DNA of 64,000 bases from Deltaproteobacteria bacterium (lineage in GTDB: Bacteria > Lernaellota > Lernaellaia > JACKCT01), in contig JACKCT010000001.1 in assembly GCA_020633895.1 (NCBI GenBank), positions 1 through 64,000 of the forward strand, in the 5' to 3' direction. The position numbers and the translations under genes were made by a program. Numbering within the stretch: position 1 is the stretch's first letter; each line of letters begins with the position of its first letter. The notes beneath the pieces were generated by a model. The model was given only the letters and a program-made list of their open reading frames with translations. It made no database searches and was not told the origin of the DNA. Shown here piece by piece: positions 46,171 through 54,308 of the stretch.

Positions 46171-47208
46171 ATGAGTGCATCCGACCCGGTTTGGCCGGAC
46201 AATCTGATTCGCCTGGAGACGATCCGCCTGGATCAGCTTCGAGGCCGGGATGTGTCCCAAGACATCGTCATTCTGCCCCTCGCTCCCATCGAAAATCACG
46301 GCACGCACCTGCCGGCCGGCACGGACATCTACATCACCGACGACCTGGCCCTGCGCATGGGGCGCAAGTTCGCCGAGCGCCATCCGGGCACGCGGGTGCT
46401 GCTCTACCCGACGATCAGCGTCGGCGCGGCGACGATTCGCGGGACCGGCTCATTCAAGGTGTCGTCGCGGCAATTGCGCAACTCGCTGCGATTTTTGAGC
46501 AAGCGCTTTTTTAAGCAGGGCTATCGTCGCTATGTCTTCGTCAGCGGCCACGGCGGGGTGGGCCACATCGGCGCGTTGGATTCGGCGTGCGCCTATCTGC
46601 GCGGCAAGGGCGCCGAGGCGATCGCGCCCTGCGCGTCGGCGGTGATGAAGGCCTATCGCGGTCTGTACATTCCCCACTGCCGTGAAACAGGCGTCGCCTG
46701 GCCCGATAACCTGGAATTTCTTTTTTCCAACGACCTGCACGCGGGGTGGATTGAGACGTCGATGATGCTGCGTCTGCGGCCGGATCTGGTCTCGCCCGAC
46801 TTCACTTCCGTGCCGCCCCTGTTCGCCAAGAAGTTTTGGTGGCTCTCGGGATTGGAGCGATTCATCGTCGCCGTGGCGGGCCGCCTGCCGATTTCCGAGG
46901 AGACCAAGGCCCAGGTCGCCATCGGGGCGCACGTGGGCGCGTTGGACCTGTCGTGGATCATTCAGGGCCGCCTGGACGGCTATCACGGAGCGCCGGCGCT
47001 GGCGTCGGCCGAGGCCGGAGAGGTGATCCTGGACGTCGTGACCACCGACATGGCCGAGTCCATGGAGCATGTCTTCGTGCACGAAACGCAGGGTGTGCAC
47101 GGCCCGTCCAGCGCCTATTTGTTCAAGCGCCTGGGATGGGCGGTGGCGAGTTTGATTTTGATCGCGTCGGTGCTGGCGTGGATCGCGATGGAAACGGGGG
47201 CGCCCTAG
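46171..47208 (+). CDS. Creatininase-family protein with a C-terminal membrane helix
   Basis: The protein has 345 residues. The creatininase fold is shown by IENHGTHLPAGTD, SGHGGVGH, and HAGWIETS, which supply the metal ligands (Glu, His, Asp, His, Glu). Family members are metal-dependent amidohydrolases acting on creatinine, formamides or pteridine and mycofactocin intermediates. Unusually, a hydrophobic segment at about 318-339 (AVASLILIASVLAWIAME) ends the protein, suggesting tail anchoring to the membrane. The rph gene starts directly after its stop codon. Confidence 0.85.
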   Translation: MSASDPVWPDNLIRLETIRLDQLRGRDVSQDIVILPLAPIENHGTHLPAGTDIYITDDLALRMGRKFAERHPGTRVLLYPTISVGAATIRGTGSFKVSSRQLRNSLRFLSKRFFKQGYRRYVFVSGHGGVGHIGALDSACAYLRGKGAEAIAPCASAVMKAYRGLYIPHCRETGVAWPDNLEFLFSNDLHAGWIETSMMLRLRPDLVSPDFTSVPPLFAKKFWWLSGLERFIVAVAGRLPISEETKAQVAIGAHVGALDLSWIIQGRLDGYHGAPALASAEAGEVILDVVTTDMAESMEHVFVHETQGVHGPSSAYLFKRLGWAVASLILIASVLAWIAMETGAP

Positions 47209-47940
47209 ATGGCAAAAGCGACGGCACGACACGACGGACGCAAGGCGAAGCAACTTCGCGACCTTTCGATCTCCCGGGGGATCAATCCGTACGCGGAAGG
47301 GTCGTGCATGGTCCGCGCCGGCGGAACGCAGGTCTACGCGGTGGCCAGTGTGGAAAAGTCGGTGCCCCGGTGGATGTCCGACCAGGGACGCGGATGGGTG
47401 ACGGCGGAGTATTCCATGCTGCCTCGCGCCAATCGGGAGCGCAGTCGTCGCGAGCGGGGACAGATCGGCGGCCGTACCCAGGAGATCCAGCGGCTGATCG
47501 GCCGGAGCCTACGGGCGGTGACGGACCTGAGCCGCATGCCGAACCTGACGATCACCCTGGACTGCGATGTCCTGCTGGCCGACGGCGGCACGCGCTGCGC
47601 GTCGATTACGGCGGCGTACGTGGCGCTGCATGACGCCCTAACGTGGTGCAAGGCCGAGGGGCTCATCGAAAAATCGCCGCTGGTCGATTCGGTGGCGGCG
47701 GTGTCGGTGGGCATCGTCGATGGCAAGGCGGTGCTGGATCTGGACTACCCGGAAGACTCGTCCGCGGCGGTGGACGCGAATTTCGTCATCACGGGCAAGG
47801 GGCGACTGGTTGAAATCCAGATGACCGGCGAGGAGGCGACCTTCGACGAAGGCGACCTGGCCGAACTGCTCGCCCTGGCCAAATTCGGCGTCCGCAAACT
47901 CACCGCCGCGCAGCGCGACGTCTTGAAAGCGGGCCGATGA
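47209..47940 (+). CDS. rph: Ribonuclease PH
   Basis: The protein has 243 residues, normal length. It removes nucleotides from the 3' end of tRNA precursors using phosphate. SRGINPYAEGSCMVRAGGTQV, the ARG-box-like PRANRERSRRERGQIGGRTQEIQRLIGRSLRA, and TITLDCDVLLADGGTRCASI match RNase PH motifs for substrate and phosphate binding. It overlaps rdgB by four bases, a common bacterial pair. Confidence 0.97.
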   Translation: MAKATARHDGRKAKQLRDLSISRGINPYAEGSCMVRAGGTQVYAVASVEKSVPRWMSDQGRGWVTAEYSMLPRANRERSRRERGQIGGRTQEIQRLIGRSLRAVTDLSRMPNLTITLDCDVLLADGGTRCASITAAYVALHDALTWCKAEGLIEKSPLVDSVAAVSVGIVDGKAVLDLDYPEDSSAAVDANFVITGKGRLVEIQMTGEEATFDEGDLAELLALAKFGVRKLTAAQRDVLKAGR

Positions 47941-48533
47941 CGAACGCCCGCCGCTTCCTCCTGGCCACCAACAACAAAGGCAAGCTGACCGAGCTGCGAC
48001 GCATCCTGGAGCCGCTGGGCTTCGAGGTTGTGTCGCTTTCCGACGCGGGCCTGTCCGGCGAACCGGTCGAGGACGGCGAGACGTTTTTGGACAACGCGTT
48101 GATCAAGGCGCGCTATTTCGCGTCCCATTCGGACATACCGGTGATTGCCGACGACTCCGGGCTGTGCGTGGAGGCTCTGGGCGGCGAGCCGGGGGTGCAT
48201 TCGCGGTATTTCGGCGGGCCGGAAGGGCACGATGAGGCCAACAACAGGGCGCTGGTGGCGGCGGTGCAAGGCCTGTCGCCGGAGAAGCGAGGGGCGTATT
48301 ACGTCTGCGTGGCGGTTTGCGTTTGGCCGGACGGGAACGTGGAGCACGCCGAGGGCCGGGCCGAAGGGCGCATTGTGACTGAACCGCGAGGGACCGGCGG
48401 ATTCGGCTACGACCCCTTCGTCCAGGACATTCTCTCCGGACGCACTTTCGCCGAGCTATCCCCCGACGAAAAAGACGAACGCAGCCACCGGGGCAAGGCC
48501 TTCCGCGCTTTGGCGGCCAAGCTCTCGCGCTGA
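47937..48533 (+). CDS. rdgB: XTP/dITP diphosphatase (RdgB/HAM1 family)
   Basis: The protein has 198 residues. It hydrolyses non-canonical purine triphosphates such as dITP and XTP to monophosphates, keeping them out of nucleic acids. The substrate loop ATNNKGKLTEL, the metal motif IADDSGLCVEAL and GTGGFGYDPF are all present. It is translationally coupled to rph. It converges with the lipoprotein gene at 48544 with only ten bases between them. Confidence 0.96.
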   Translation: MTNARRFLLATNNKGKLTELRRILEPLGFEVVSLSDAGLSGEPVEDGETFLDNALIKARYFASHSDIPVIADDSGLCVEALGGEPGVHSRYFGGPEGHDEANNRALVAAVQGLSPEKRGAYYVCVAVCVWPDGNVEHAEGRAEGRIVTEPRGTGGFGYDPFVQDILSGRTFAELSPDEKDERSHRGKAFRALAAKLSR

Positions 48534-48543
48534 CCCGATTTTC

Positions 48544-49032
48544 CTACAGCAATCCGTAGCAGGGCTGGACTTCGTCGCTGTAGTGGTCGTTGGCGTTGGT
48601 GTAGTCGCCGCACGCCGCCATCGCGTCTTCCAGGCACGCGAGGAAAGCGTCCCGCTGGCCGACCGTCTGCACCGGGAGCGTCCCGCACACCACGTTCAGA
48701 TTTTCCTCGAAATACACATCGTCAAAGCAGCCGTCGGCGCCGTAGAGTTCCTCGGAATACGCCATGCACAACTCGGCCGAGTTGACGGTGCCGTCGTCAT
48801 CGTCGTCGCCGGTGTCGTCATCGCTCGTGTCATCGTCCGTGGTGTCGTCATCCGCCGCGTCGTCGCCCTCATCGTCGTCATCGGGCAGGGTTCCGCCGCC
48901 ATCGTCATCATCGTCCGTGGATGAGCGGGCGCCGCCGTCATCGTCGTCATCGCCGCACGTCGGAGCCGAGACCATCAAAGCCGCCAAAAGAACAAGTCCC
49001 AGGACGATCGTGAAACGGGCCAACGCGCGCAT
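48544..49032 (-). CDS. Six-cysteine poly-Asp lipoprotein A
   Basis: The ATG at 49032 gives a lipoprotein signal (MRALARFTIVLGLVLLAALM, lipobox APTC). About 60 mostly Asp, Gly and Thr residues follow as a linker. The C-terminal domain of about 80 residues has six cysteines in the order C-x12-C, then C, C, C and C, aligned with the two genes upstream (49161 and 49821). The shared pattern is C-x3-S-x2-L-Y/F-G near the start and C-x-D-Y/F near the end. It is exported and lipid-anchored. The function is unknown; three disulfides are inferred. Confidence 0.8.
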   Translation of the reverse strand: MRALARFTIVLGLVLLAALMVSAPTCGDDDDDGGARSSTDDDDDGGGTLPDDDDEGDDAADDDTTDDDTSDDDTGDDDDDGTVNSAELCMAYSEELYGADGCFDDVYFEENLNVVCGTLPVQTVGQRDAFLACLEDAMAACGDYTNANDHYSDEVQPCYGLL

Positions 49033-49099
49033 CTTCACCCCCGAATCCGTTTTCATTTGCGACGGTTTCGATTCTAAAGCCCGCTCGACCGAACGCAAC

Positions 49100-49130
49100 A
49101 AAAAACCGGAACCCCGAAGGGGACCGGTTT
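49100..49130 (-). terminator. Terminator of lipoprotein B
   Basis: On the plus strand six A residues precede an imperfect hairpin (AAACCGG..CCCC-GAA-GGGG.CCGGTTT with one mismatch and one bulge), 30 bases after the stop of the gene at 49161. Confidence 0.8.
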
Positions 49131-49160
49131 GCTTCGTCGGTTGTCGTCGACGGGCGGAGC

Positions 49161-49688
49161 CTAGGTGCCGATCCCGACCTCGACGTTACAGGCTTTCACC
49201 CCGTCATTGAGAAGTTCGTTGCCATTGGCGTAGTCGCCGCAGTCGTCCACCAGGGATTGCAGGCATTCCACGTAATCAGACAAGACCGTTTCGCCCTCGT
49301 TGTCGGCCCAGTCGCAATAAAGGTCCACATATTCCACGTAGGACGAATTCGACCGGCAACCGTAAACCCCGAACAGGTCGACGGCGAGTTCCGTGCAGGA
49401 TTTGGCGGAAGAGGTGTCGTCGTCATCGCCGGAGTCGTCGTCGCCGGTATCATCATCGGCTGTGTCATCATCATCGTCCGCGTCGTCGTCGTCCGCGTCG
49501 TCATCGTCCGCGTCGTCATCGTCCGCGTCGTCGTCGGATGAAGTGTCATCGTCGTCGTCATCCGACTCCGCCAAGGCTTCATCGGACGAGTCGTCGTCGT
49601 CATCACCGCCGCACGCCGGGCCGACGGCCGGGAGGAGAGTAAGGACGAAGATCGCCAGCAGACATGCCAAGTGTTTTCGCAATTTCAT
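49161..49688 (-). CDS. Six-cysteine poly-Asp lipoprotein B
   Basis: The ATG at 49688 has GAGGAG five bases upstream. The protein has 175 residues with a lipoprotein signal (MKLRKHLACLLAIFVLTLL, lipobox GPAC). A linker of about 65 residues is built largely from ADDDD repeats encoded by four 15-base DNA units (49477-49536). The folded C-terminal domain again carries six cysteines in register with lipoproteins A and C. It is the middle one of the three tandem paralogues and has its own terminator, so each may be separately transcribed. Confidence 0.8.
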   Translation of the reverse strand: MKLRKHLACLLAIFVLTLLPAVGPACGGDDDDDSSDEALAESDDDDDDTSSDDDADDDDADDDDADDDDADDDDDTADDDTGDDDSGDDDDTSSAKSCTELAVDLFGVYGCRSNSSYVEYVDLYCDWADNEGETVLSDYVECLQSLVDDCGDYANGNELLNDGVKACNVEVGIGT

Positions 49689-49760
49689 CGCGGCTCCTCG
49701 TTTCACAAGGAAAATGGCGGCTGCGTTGAGTCTAAGGGTTCACGGCGTCACCGCCAACGC

Positions 49761-49789
49761 AAAAAAACCGGACCCCCGAAGGGGCCCGG
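49761..49789 (-). terminator. Terminator of lipoprotein C
   Basis: Seven A residues on the plus strand precede CCGG-A-CCCC, loop CGAA, GGGG-C-CCGG, a stem with one internal mismatch, 31 bases after the stop of the gene at 49821. Confidence 0.87.
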
Positions 49790-49820
49790 CATTCTTCATC
49801 GAACGGGTTTGGGGGACGAC

Positions 49821-50237
49821 TTACGCCTCGGCGTCGTCGTCATCATCGTCGTCGTCATCGTCCGCGCCGGCGCCGGTGAACAGGGCGTAGCAATCAGCCA
49901 CACCGTTGCTGAAAAGCGTGTCGGCGTCGTCGAAGTCATCGCAGGTGTCGGCCAGGTCGCTCATGCACGACAGGAAGTCTTCCTGCTCGGTCTCGTCGCG
50001 ATCTTCCAGGATGGCGCATTCGCCGTCCACGTCGGCCAGATAGACCTCGTCTTCGTAGCAGCCTTCATCCGAACCGAACAGGGCGGCCGAATACTCCAGG
50101 CACTTCTCTTCGTTGGTCGCGGTCGAATCATCGTCATCGTCATCGTCGTCATCGTCGTCGCCGCAGGCCACGGCCGAGGCCATCACCATCGCCAACATTG
50201 CCACCATCACCATCAGCATCCATTTCGAATTACGCAT
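49821..50237 (-). CDS. Six-cysteine poly-Asp lipoprotein C
   Basis: The protein has 138 residues. The signal is methionine-rich (MLMVMVAMLAMVMAS, lipobox AVAC). The linker is a short run of 11 Asp, and a second Asp run ends the protein, which A and B lack. The core has six cysteines and the motif KCLEYSAALFGSDEGC that aligns with CMAYSEELYGADGC of lipoprotein A. The first gene of the set, it starts 96 bases after the stop of the MauE-rhodanese gene. Confidence 0.8.
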   Translation of the reverse strand: MRNSKWMLMVMVAMLAMVMASAVACGDDDDDDDDDDDSTATNEEKCLEYSAALFGSDEGCYEDEVYLADVDGECAILEDRDETEQEDFLSCMSDLADTCDDFDDADTLFSNGVADCYALFTGAGADDDDDDDDDDAEA

Positions 50238-50333
50238 CGTCCCAATCTCCTTTCACGCGTGAGTGCGTTGGGATCCTCAAATCGCGGCAAAAATAGTCAG
50301 ATTCCCCGCAAATCACAAGACTCGGGGAAATCC

Positions 50334-51338
50334 CTACTCGCCGGCCATGGGTTGGTAGAGGGACGGGGCTTGAACGCCGGGTGTCTTTTCGGTGGGATAT
50401 CCGGCGTCGACCCATTCGGGCCAACCCCCGAAAAAGATTCGGACTTTTTCATACCCCAGGATGAGCAGATTGCGCGCCAGCAGGTCGGAGGCGTGGCACT
50501 CCTCGCCGGAACAATAGGTCACGAGGGTAGCGTCCAGGGGGATCTCCTCCAGGAGCTGCATGCCGATCTCGTCGCTGTAGTCAGCGTAGTAGAGGTGGCG
50601 CGCGCCTTTGATGTGACCCTGGTCGAAATCGGACTGCGGACGGGCGTCGAAGAAGACCGCCCCCTCGTCGAACAGCCGTTTGGCGCCTTCGAGCGTCACC
50701 GGGCCCTGGGTGACGTCTTCGTCATCCTCCAGGTCGCTCAGATTGGCCTTGACCCACGGCAAAGGCTCGGAACGCACCGCGTTGAGTCCCACGGCGAGCA
50801 CGAGGGCCGCCGCGCCGATCCCCGCCGCCAGGACGGAGGTGCGTTTGTGGCATAGGCCGTCGCTGGTCCAGCCGATGTTGCATTTGGGCAGAAAGGTCCA
50901 GCGGCCGTTGTTGAATTCGAGAATCCAGACGGACCCGAGGACCAGCAGGATATCGCGATAAACCAGCCACACGCTGATTTTCGGGCCCTCGTCTCCTTGG
51001 TGGAAGCAGCCGCAGGAGATGTCCAGACCTCGGGCGAGGGCTTGGATGATGCCGATGGTGAACATCAGGCACAGGGCCGCCGAGATGAGTGCCGAGGCTT
51101 CCACGAAGATTCCGGCGACCAGGAACACGCCGATCAGAAATTCCAGCCAGGGCAGCGCCAACGCGAACAGATTGATGAACACCCGAGGCACGAGTTGGTA
51201 GTTGGCGACGGCGATGGAGAAATCGTGGGGATTGAGGATCTTGTCGTACGAGGCGTAGAGGTACATGCCGCCGAAAAACAGGCGCAGGGCGATGATAAGA
51301 TACCGATTTGACAGGAGTTCTCGAATTTTTCCGCTCAT
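50334..51338 (-). CDS. MauE/DoxX-like membrane domain fused to a rhodanese domain
   Basis: The protein has 334 residues; GAGGAT lies seven bases before the ATG. Residues 1 to about 150 carry four helices of the MauE/DoxX type with the motif ISCGCFHQGDEGP after the third. A fifth helix lies at about 168-187. The C-terminal rhodanese domain (about 210-320) has the active-site loop YCSGEECHASD with the catalytic cysteine present. MauE proteins support disulfide handling or electron transfer at the membrane; the rhodanese part may carry persulfide outside or inside. A redox or sulfur role is likely but inferred. Confidence 0.87.
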   Translation of the reverse strand: MSGKIRELLSNRYLIIALRLFFGGMYLYASYDKILNPHDFSIAVANYQLVPRVFINLFALALPWLEFLIGVFLVAGIFVEASALISAALCLMFTIGIIQALARGLDISCGCFHQGDEGPKISVWLVYRDILLVLGSVWILEFNNGRWTFLPKCNIGWTSDGLCHKRTSVLAAGIGAAALVLAVGLNAVRSEPLPWVKANLSDLEDDEDVTQGPVTLEGAKRLFDEGAVFFDARPQSDFDQGHIKGARHLYYADYSDEIGMQLLEEIPLDATLVTYCSGEECHASDLLARNLLILGYEKVRIFFGGWPEWVDAGYPTEKTPGVQAPSLYQPMAGE

Positions 51339-51720
51339 GCGCCGTATCCTCGTCTTGCGGCCGAACGGTCAGCCGGTCGGGGGAGCTTGCCGGACGTTAC
51401 ACGCCGTATGTCGCCTTGAAAAGACCGGCGGCCCCATCGACCGGTCTGTCGGGGCGAAGCCGAGATTTTCCCCACGGTTTTTGCCGTGTCTTTTGCCGTG
51501 TCTTTTGCAGTGTCTTTCCTATGTCTTTTGCTATGTCGTGACGCAGATCATAGTCCCGCGACCGCCGGTCCGCCTATGATCCCCGACGGTTTTCGCATCG
51601 GCGAATAAATGGTATGGACACCGCCCGGATGAGGCGGTTTCGATTTTCGGCCATCGGGTCGGGTCAATGAGGCCGGGGAATGCCCGGCGGGCGCGCGGAC
51701 GCCGCGAGGAGCTTATTTTT
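51339..51720. other. Gene-free stretch with a 12-base tandem repeat and a hairpin
   Basis: It holds a hairpin (GACCGG with CCGGTC, about 51423-51446) and about five units of a 12-base repeat. Possible frames here are short and cysteine- and proline-rich, without ribosome sites, so no gene is called. The promoters of the divergent MauE and ferredoxin genes must lie here, but I cannot mark them. Confidence 0.7.
51482..51541. repeat. Five-unit 12-base tandem repeat
   Basis: The first two units are exactly TGCCGTGTCTTT, the third TGCAGTGTCTTT, and the last two decay to CCTATGTCTTTT and GCTATGTCGTGA. The period is kept throughout. Confidence 0.85.
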
Positions 51721-51903
51721 ATGGCGATCAAATGCCACATTATTGATGACTGCATCGCGTGCGGTTCGTGCGCGGAGGAATGTCCGGTCGACGCCATCTC
51801 CGAGGGCGACATCTACGTCGTCGATCCCGCCGTCTGCGAAGGCTGCTCCAAATGCGCCGAGGTCTGCCCGGTGGACGCGTGCATTTTGACGGAAGTGGCG
51901 TAG
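51721..51903 (+). CDS. 2[4Fe-4S] ferredoxin
   Basis: The protein has 60 residues from the ATG at 51721, with GAGGAG nine bases upstream. Two CxxCxxCxxxCP clusters are complete: Cys11, 14, 17, 21 and Cys39, 42, 45, 49. Two extra cysteines (5 and 54) are not part of the standard ligand set. Such ferredoxins pass low-potential electrons between cytoplasmic enzymes. No partner oxidoreductase is adjacent. Confidence 0.95.
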   Translation: MAIKCHIIDDCIACGSCAEECPVDAISEGDIYVVDPAVCEGCSKCAEVCPVDACILTEVA

Positions 51904-51925
51904 CTCCAAACTTTTTCCGACCTTT

Positions 51926-52106
51926 CAGAGCCCGCCCCGCGGCCCTTCAGAGCCCCGACCTGTAGGGAGGGGTCAGGCTCGTCCCAGAACGTCATATTTG
52001 CTAATCCATAAAATCGAGAGCGTTCCGAACATCGTCCGTGTCGTACAGGGTTGGACCAGACCGCTTACTACCGTGCGCGGCTCTGACGGGCATGGTCGCG
52101 GCTCTG
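51926..52106. repeat. Family A REP inverted pair with partial extra copies
   Basis: A plus-oriented copy (51948-51974, CCCC/GGGG) faces a minus-oriented one (52060-52085, CCGC/GCGG, inner AC/GT). A truncated foot (CAGAGCCCGCC, 51926) and a truncated arm (GGTCGCGGCTCTG, 52095) lie outside. The right part overlaps the 3' end of the HEAT-PPIase gene. Confidence 0.8.
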
Positions 52107-54299
52107 TTCAGACGTGGGCTTCGGCGTCGGCGTAGGTCGCCATTCGTCAGGCTTGCGTCGGATGCGGATGACGCGGTCCATGGCAACCAGGCGTTCCAGG
52201 ATTTCCTCGCCTTCCACGACGCGGCCGAAGGCGGTGTAGCGGCCGTCGAGCTGGGGCAGGGGCCGGTGGGTGATGAAAAACTGCGTTCGGGCGGTGTCCA
52301 GGCCGCTGGTGGCCATGCCGATCGTGCCCCGCGTGAAGTCCATGCGCGCCAATTCGTCCCGGGAGATCCATTCCTCGCCACCGAAGCCCGTGCCGTCCGG
52401 GTCTCCGGTCTGCATCGTGTAGTTGGGCGTCATGCGGTAGATCGGCATCTCGGTGTAGAACCCGGCGCGGACGTATTCGTCGAATTTTTGCGCGGTGAGG
52501 GGCGCTTCGGCGTAAGAAGTCCGCAGGACGAACGCCCCCTTGTTGGTTTCCACCAGGTAGTCCACGGAGGTGTCGAGCGACGCGGCGATTTGGTCGTAGC
52601 CTTCGTTGTGGCGGGCGGTCTGTTGATTGAAAAACGCCCATTTGTGGGCCGGGCCGCCCAGGGCGACGAGCACTTCCGCCGCCTTTTGGCGCACGATGGG
52701 CCGCTTGTCGCGGACGCGGGCGGTGACGGCGTCGATGATTTTGCCTCGGGCGAAGCTGCGGTCGGGAAATTGGCGGCCGAGGCGTTCCAGCGCGCCGAGA
52801 ATCGCCACGCACGCCTCGAAGCGTCGCGGGTCCATGGACATGCGCAGGCCGTCGATGAGGCTATCCAGATAGACCACGTCCGGGTGAGCGGCCAGGTAGT
52901 CACCGGCGAGGGCGCGGATCATTTCGTCGTCGTCGGCGAGGTAAGAGCGCAGGCGCGATACGAAGGCGGGCGATTGGGCGCGGGCGTTGGCGCGGATGAG
53001 GGCGAAGACGCCTCGCGGATCGCGGCGGTAGGCGTCGGGACGCGTCGGGGTATCGAGCATTTCGGACAGGCGCTTGGCGGCGGGGCGGCTCTCGGCCTTG
53101 GCCAGGGCGTCGACGTAGTGGGCGGCGGCCTGGTAGTCCCCGCGAAAGTCGAGGGAGACTTCCATGAGCGCGTCTCCGGCCTGGGCGTCGGCGAGGGCAT
53201 CGAAGGTCGCCAGGCGAATCGCGCCGCCACGTCGGATCTGATTGCGCAATAAGGCGATGGCGTCCGGATCGCCCCGGCGCCCCAGGGCACGGATGACGGC
53301 GATGTGTTTCACGTAGGTCGTGTCTTCGTCGGCGGTCTGGAGGATGGACGTGGCCACGGCGATCGGCACGCCGCGAGTTCCGGGTCCGTAGGCGGCCAGA
53401 CCGGCGATGACTTCCCGCTCGTCGGGGGAGAGTACCAGCGGGACGAGCGTGTTGACGTCCCTCACGCCGCCCAGCTTGCCCAGCGCCGTCGCCGCGGCCA
53501 GACGGACCTCATAGACATTGTCGCCCAACGCCTGTTCGACGAACGGCGCCGCCGGTTGCTCGGCCAGTTCTCCCAGGACATACGCCGCCATTTCGCGAAC
53601 GCGGGGATCGGCATGGGCCAGGGCTTCGACCGCGGCCTGACGGGCGCCGAAGGGGCGGGCGCGCATCAGGCCGTAGAGTGCCACCCGAGCCTGGGCGACA
53701 CGGGTGTCGGTGACTTCGGAGAACAACACCCAACGCAAAAACGGCAGCAGGGCCGAGGCCCGCCGCTCGCGCGCCAACTTACCGAACGCCGCCGCCGCCT
53801 CGGCGCGTAGTGGCTCCAACCGGGCAAAGGCGTCGTCGAAGGGCTGGGGGGCGAGGAAGCCTTGGAGAAAATCCAAGACGCGATCATCCGGACGCACCCC
53901 CAGGCGGCTCAGGCGCCCCGGATAGAACAGGACGCCCAGCGCGTGAATCGCCGCGCGAGCGAGATCCTTGTCCTTGTCCTGGGCGGTCAGAAGAAGGGCG
54001 TCCGCGCCTTCCGGGTCGCCGCAGGCTCCGAGCGCCGTTACCGCCCGCAGGCGTACGGTCATGGGCCAGTCCGGGGCGAGGTAGGGCAACAGCTTGTCCG
54101 CCGTCGCCCGCCGATCTTCCAGGCGTAAGATTTCCGCCAGTGCCGTCTGCGTGGGATCGGCGGTGGGCGCCGTGGGCGGGGCGAAATCGTCGGTTTCCTG
54201 CGCGACAACCGGCGACGCGACCATGAGCACCGCCATCCCCGCAATCAGCATCAGGCAAGCCGACCGGCGGGGGCGACGGGCGTCGCGTCCAAAGCGCAT
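52068..54299 (-). CDS. Secreted HEAT-repeat protein with a C-terminal cyclophilin-type PPIase domain
   Basis: The protein has 743 residues with a signal peptide (LMLIAGMAVLMVASPVVAQ). Residues about 45-560 are HEAT-like repeats (for example VRLRAVTALGACGDPEGAD and VRLAAATALGKLGGVRDV). The last 165 residues are a cyclophilin-like domain: GTIGMATSGLDTARTQFFITHRPLPQLDGRYTAFGRV carries the key Q-F-F-I-T and Y-T-x-F-G-R positions. It should isomerise peptidyl-proline bonds in the periplasm. The final 13 or so residues (EQSRDHARQSRAR) are read from REP DNA. It ends the operon that starts at 58066. Confidence 0.88.
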   Translation of the reverse strand: MRFGRDARRPRRSACLMLIAGMAVLMVASPVVAQETDDFAPPTAPTADPTQTALAEILRLEDRRATADKLLPYLAPDWPMTVRLRAVTALGACGDPEGADALLLTAQDKDKDLARAAIHALGVLFYPGRLSRLGVRPDDRVLDFLQGFLAPQPFDDAFARLEPLRAEAAAAFGKLARERRASALLPFLRWVLFSEVTDTRVAQARVALYGLMRARPFGARQAAVEALAHADPRVREMAAYVLGELAEQPAAPFVEQALGDNVYEVRLAAATALGKLGGVRDVNTLVPLVLSPDEREVIAGLAAYGPGTRGVPIAVATSILQTADEDTTYVKHIAVIRALGRRGDPDAIALLRNQIRRGGAIRLATFDALADAQAGDALMEVSLDFRGDYQAAAHYVDALAKAESRPAAKRLSEMLDTPTRPDAYRRDPRGVFALIRANARAQSPAFVSRLRSYLADDDEMIRALAGDYLAAHPDVVYLDSLIDGLRMSMDPRRFEACVAILGALERLGRQFPDRSFARGKIIDAVTARVRDKRPIVRQKAAEVLVALGGPAHKWAFFNQQTARHNEGYDQIAASLDTSVDYLVETNKGAFVLRTSYAEAPLTAQKFDEYVRAGFYTEMPIYRMTPNYTMQTGDPDGTGFGGEEWISRDELARMDFTRGTIGMATSGLDTARTQFFITHRPLPQLDGRYTAFGRVVEGEEILERLVAMDRVIRIRRKPDEWRPTPTPKPTSEQSRDHARQSRAR

Positions 54300-54308
54300 C
54301 GGCGAACC

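Noticed and set aside
48764-49890. Plus-strand Ser-rich frames across the poly-Asp genes
   Set aside because: They are antisense images of Asp codons; the minus-strand genes have lipoboxes, conserved cysteines and terminators.
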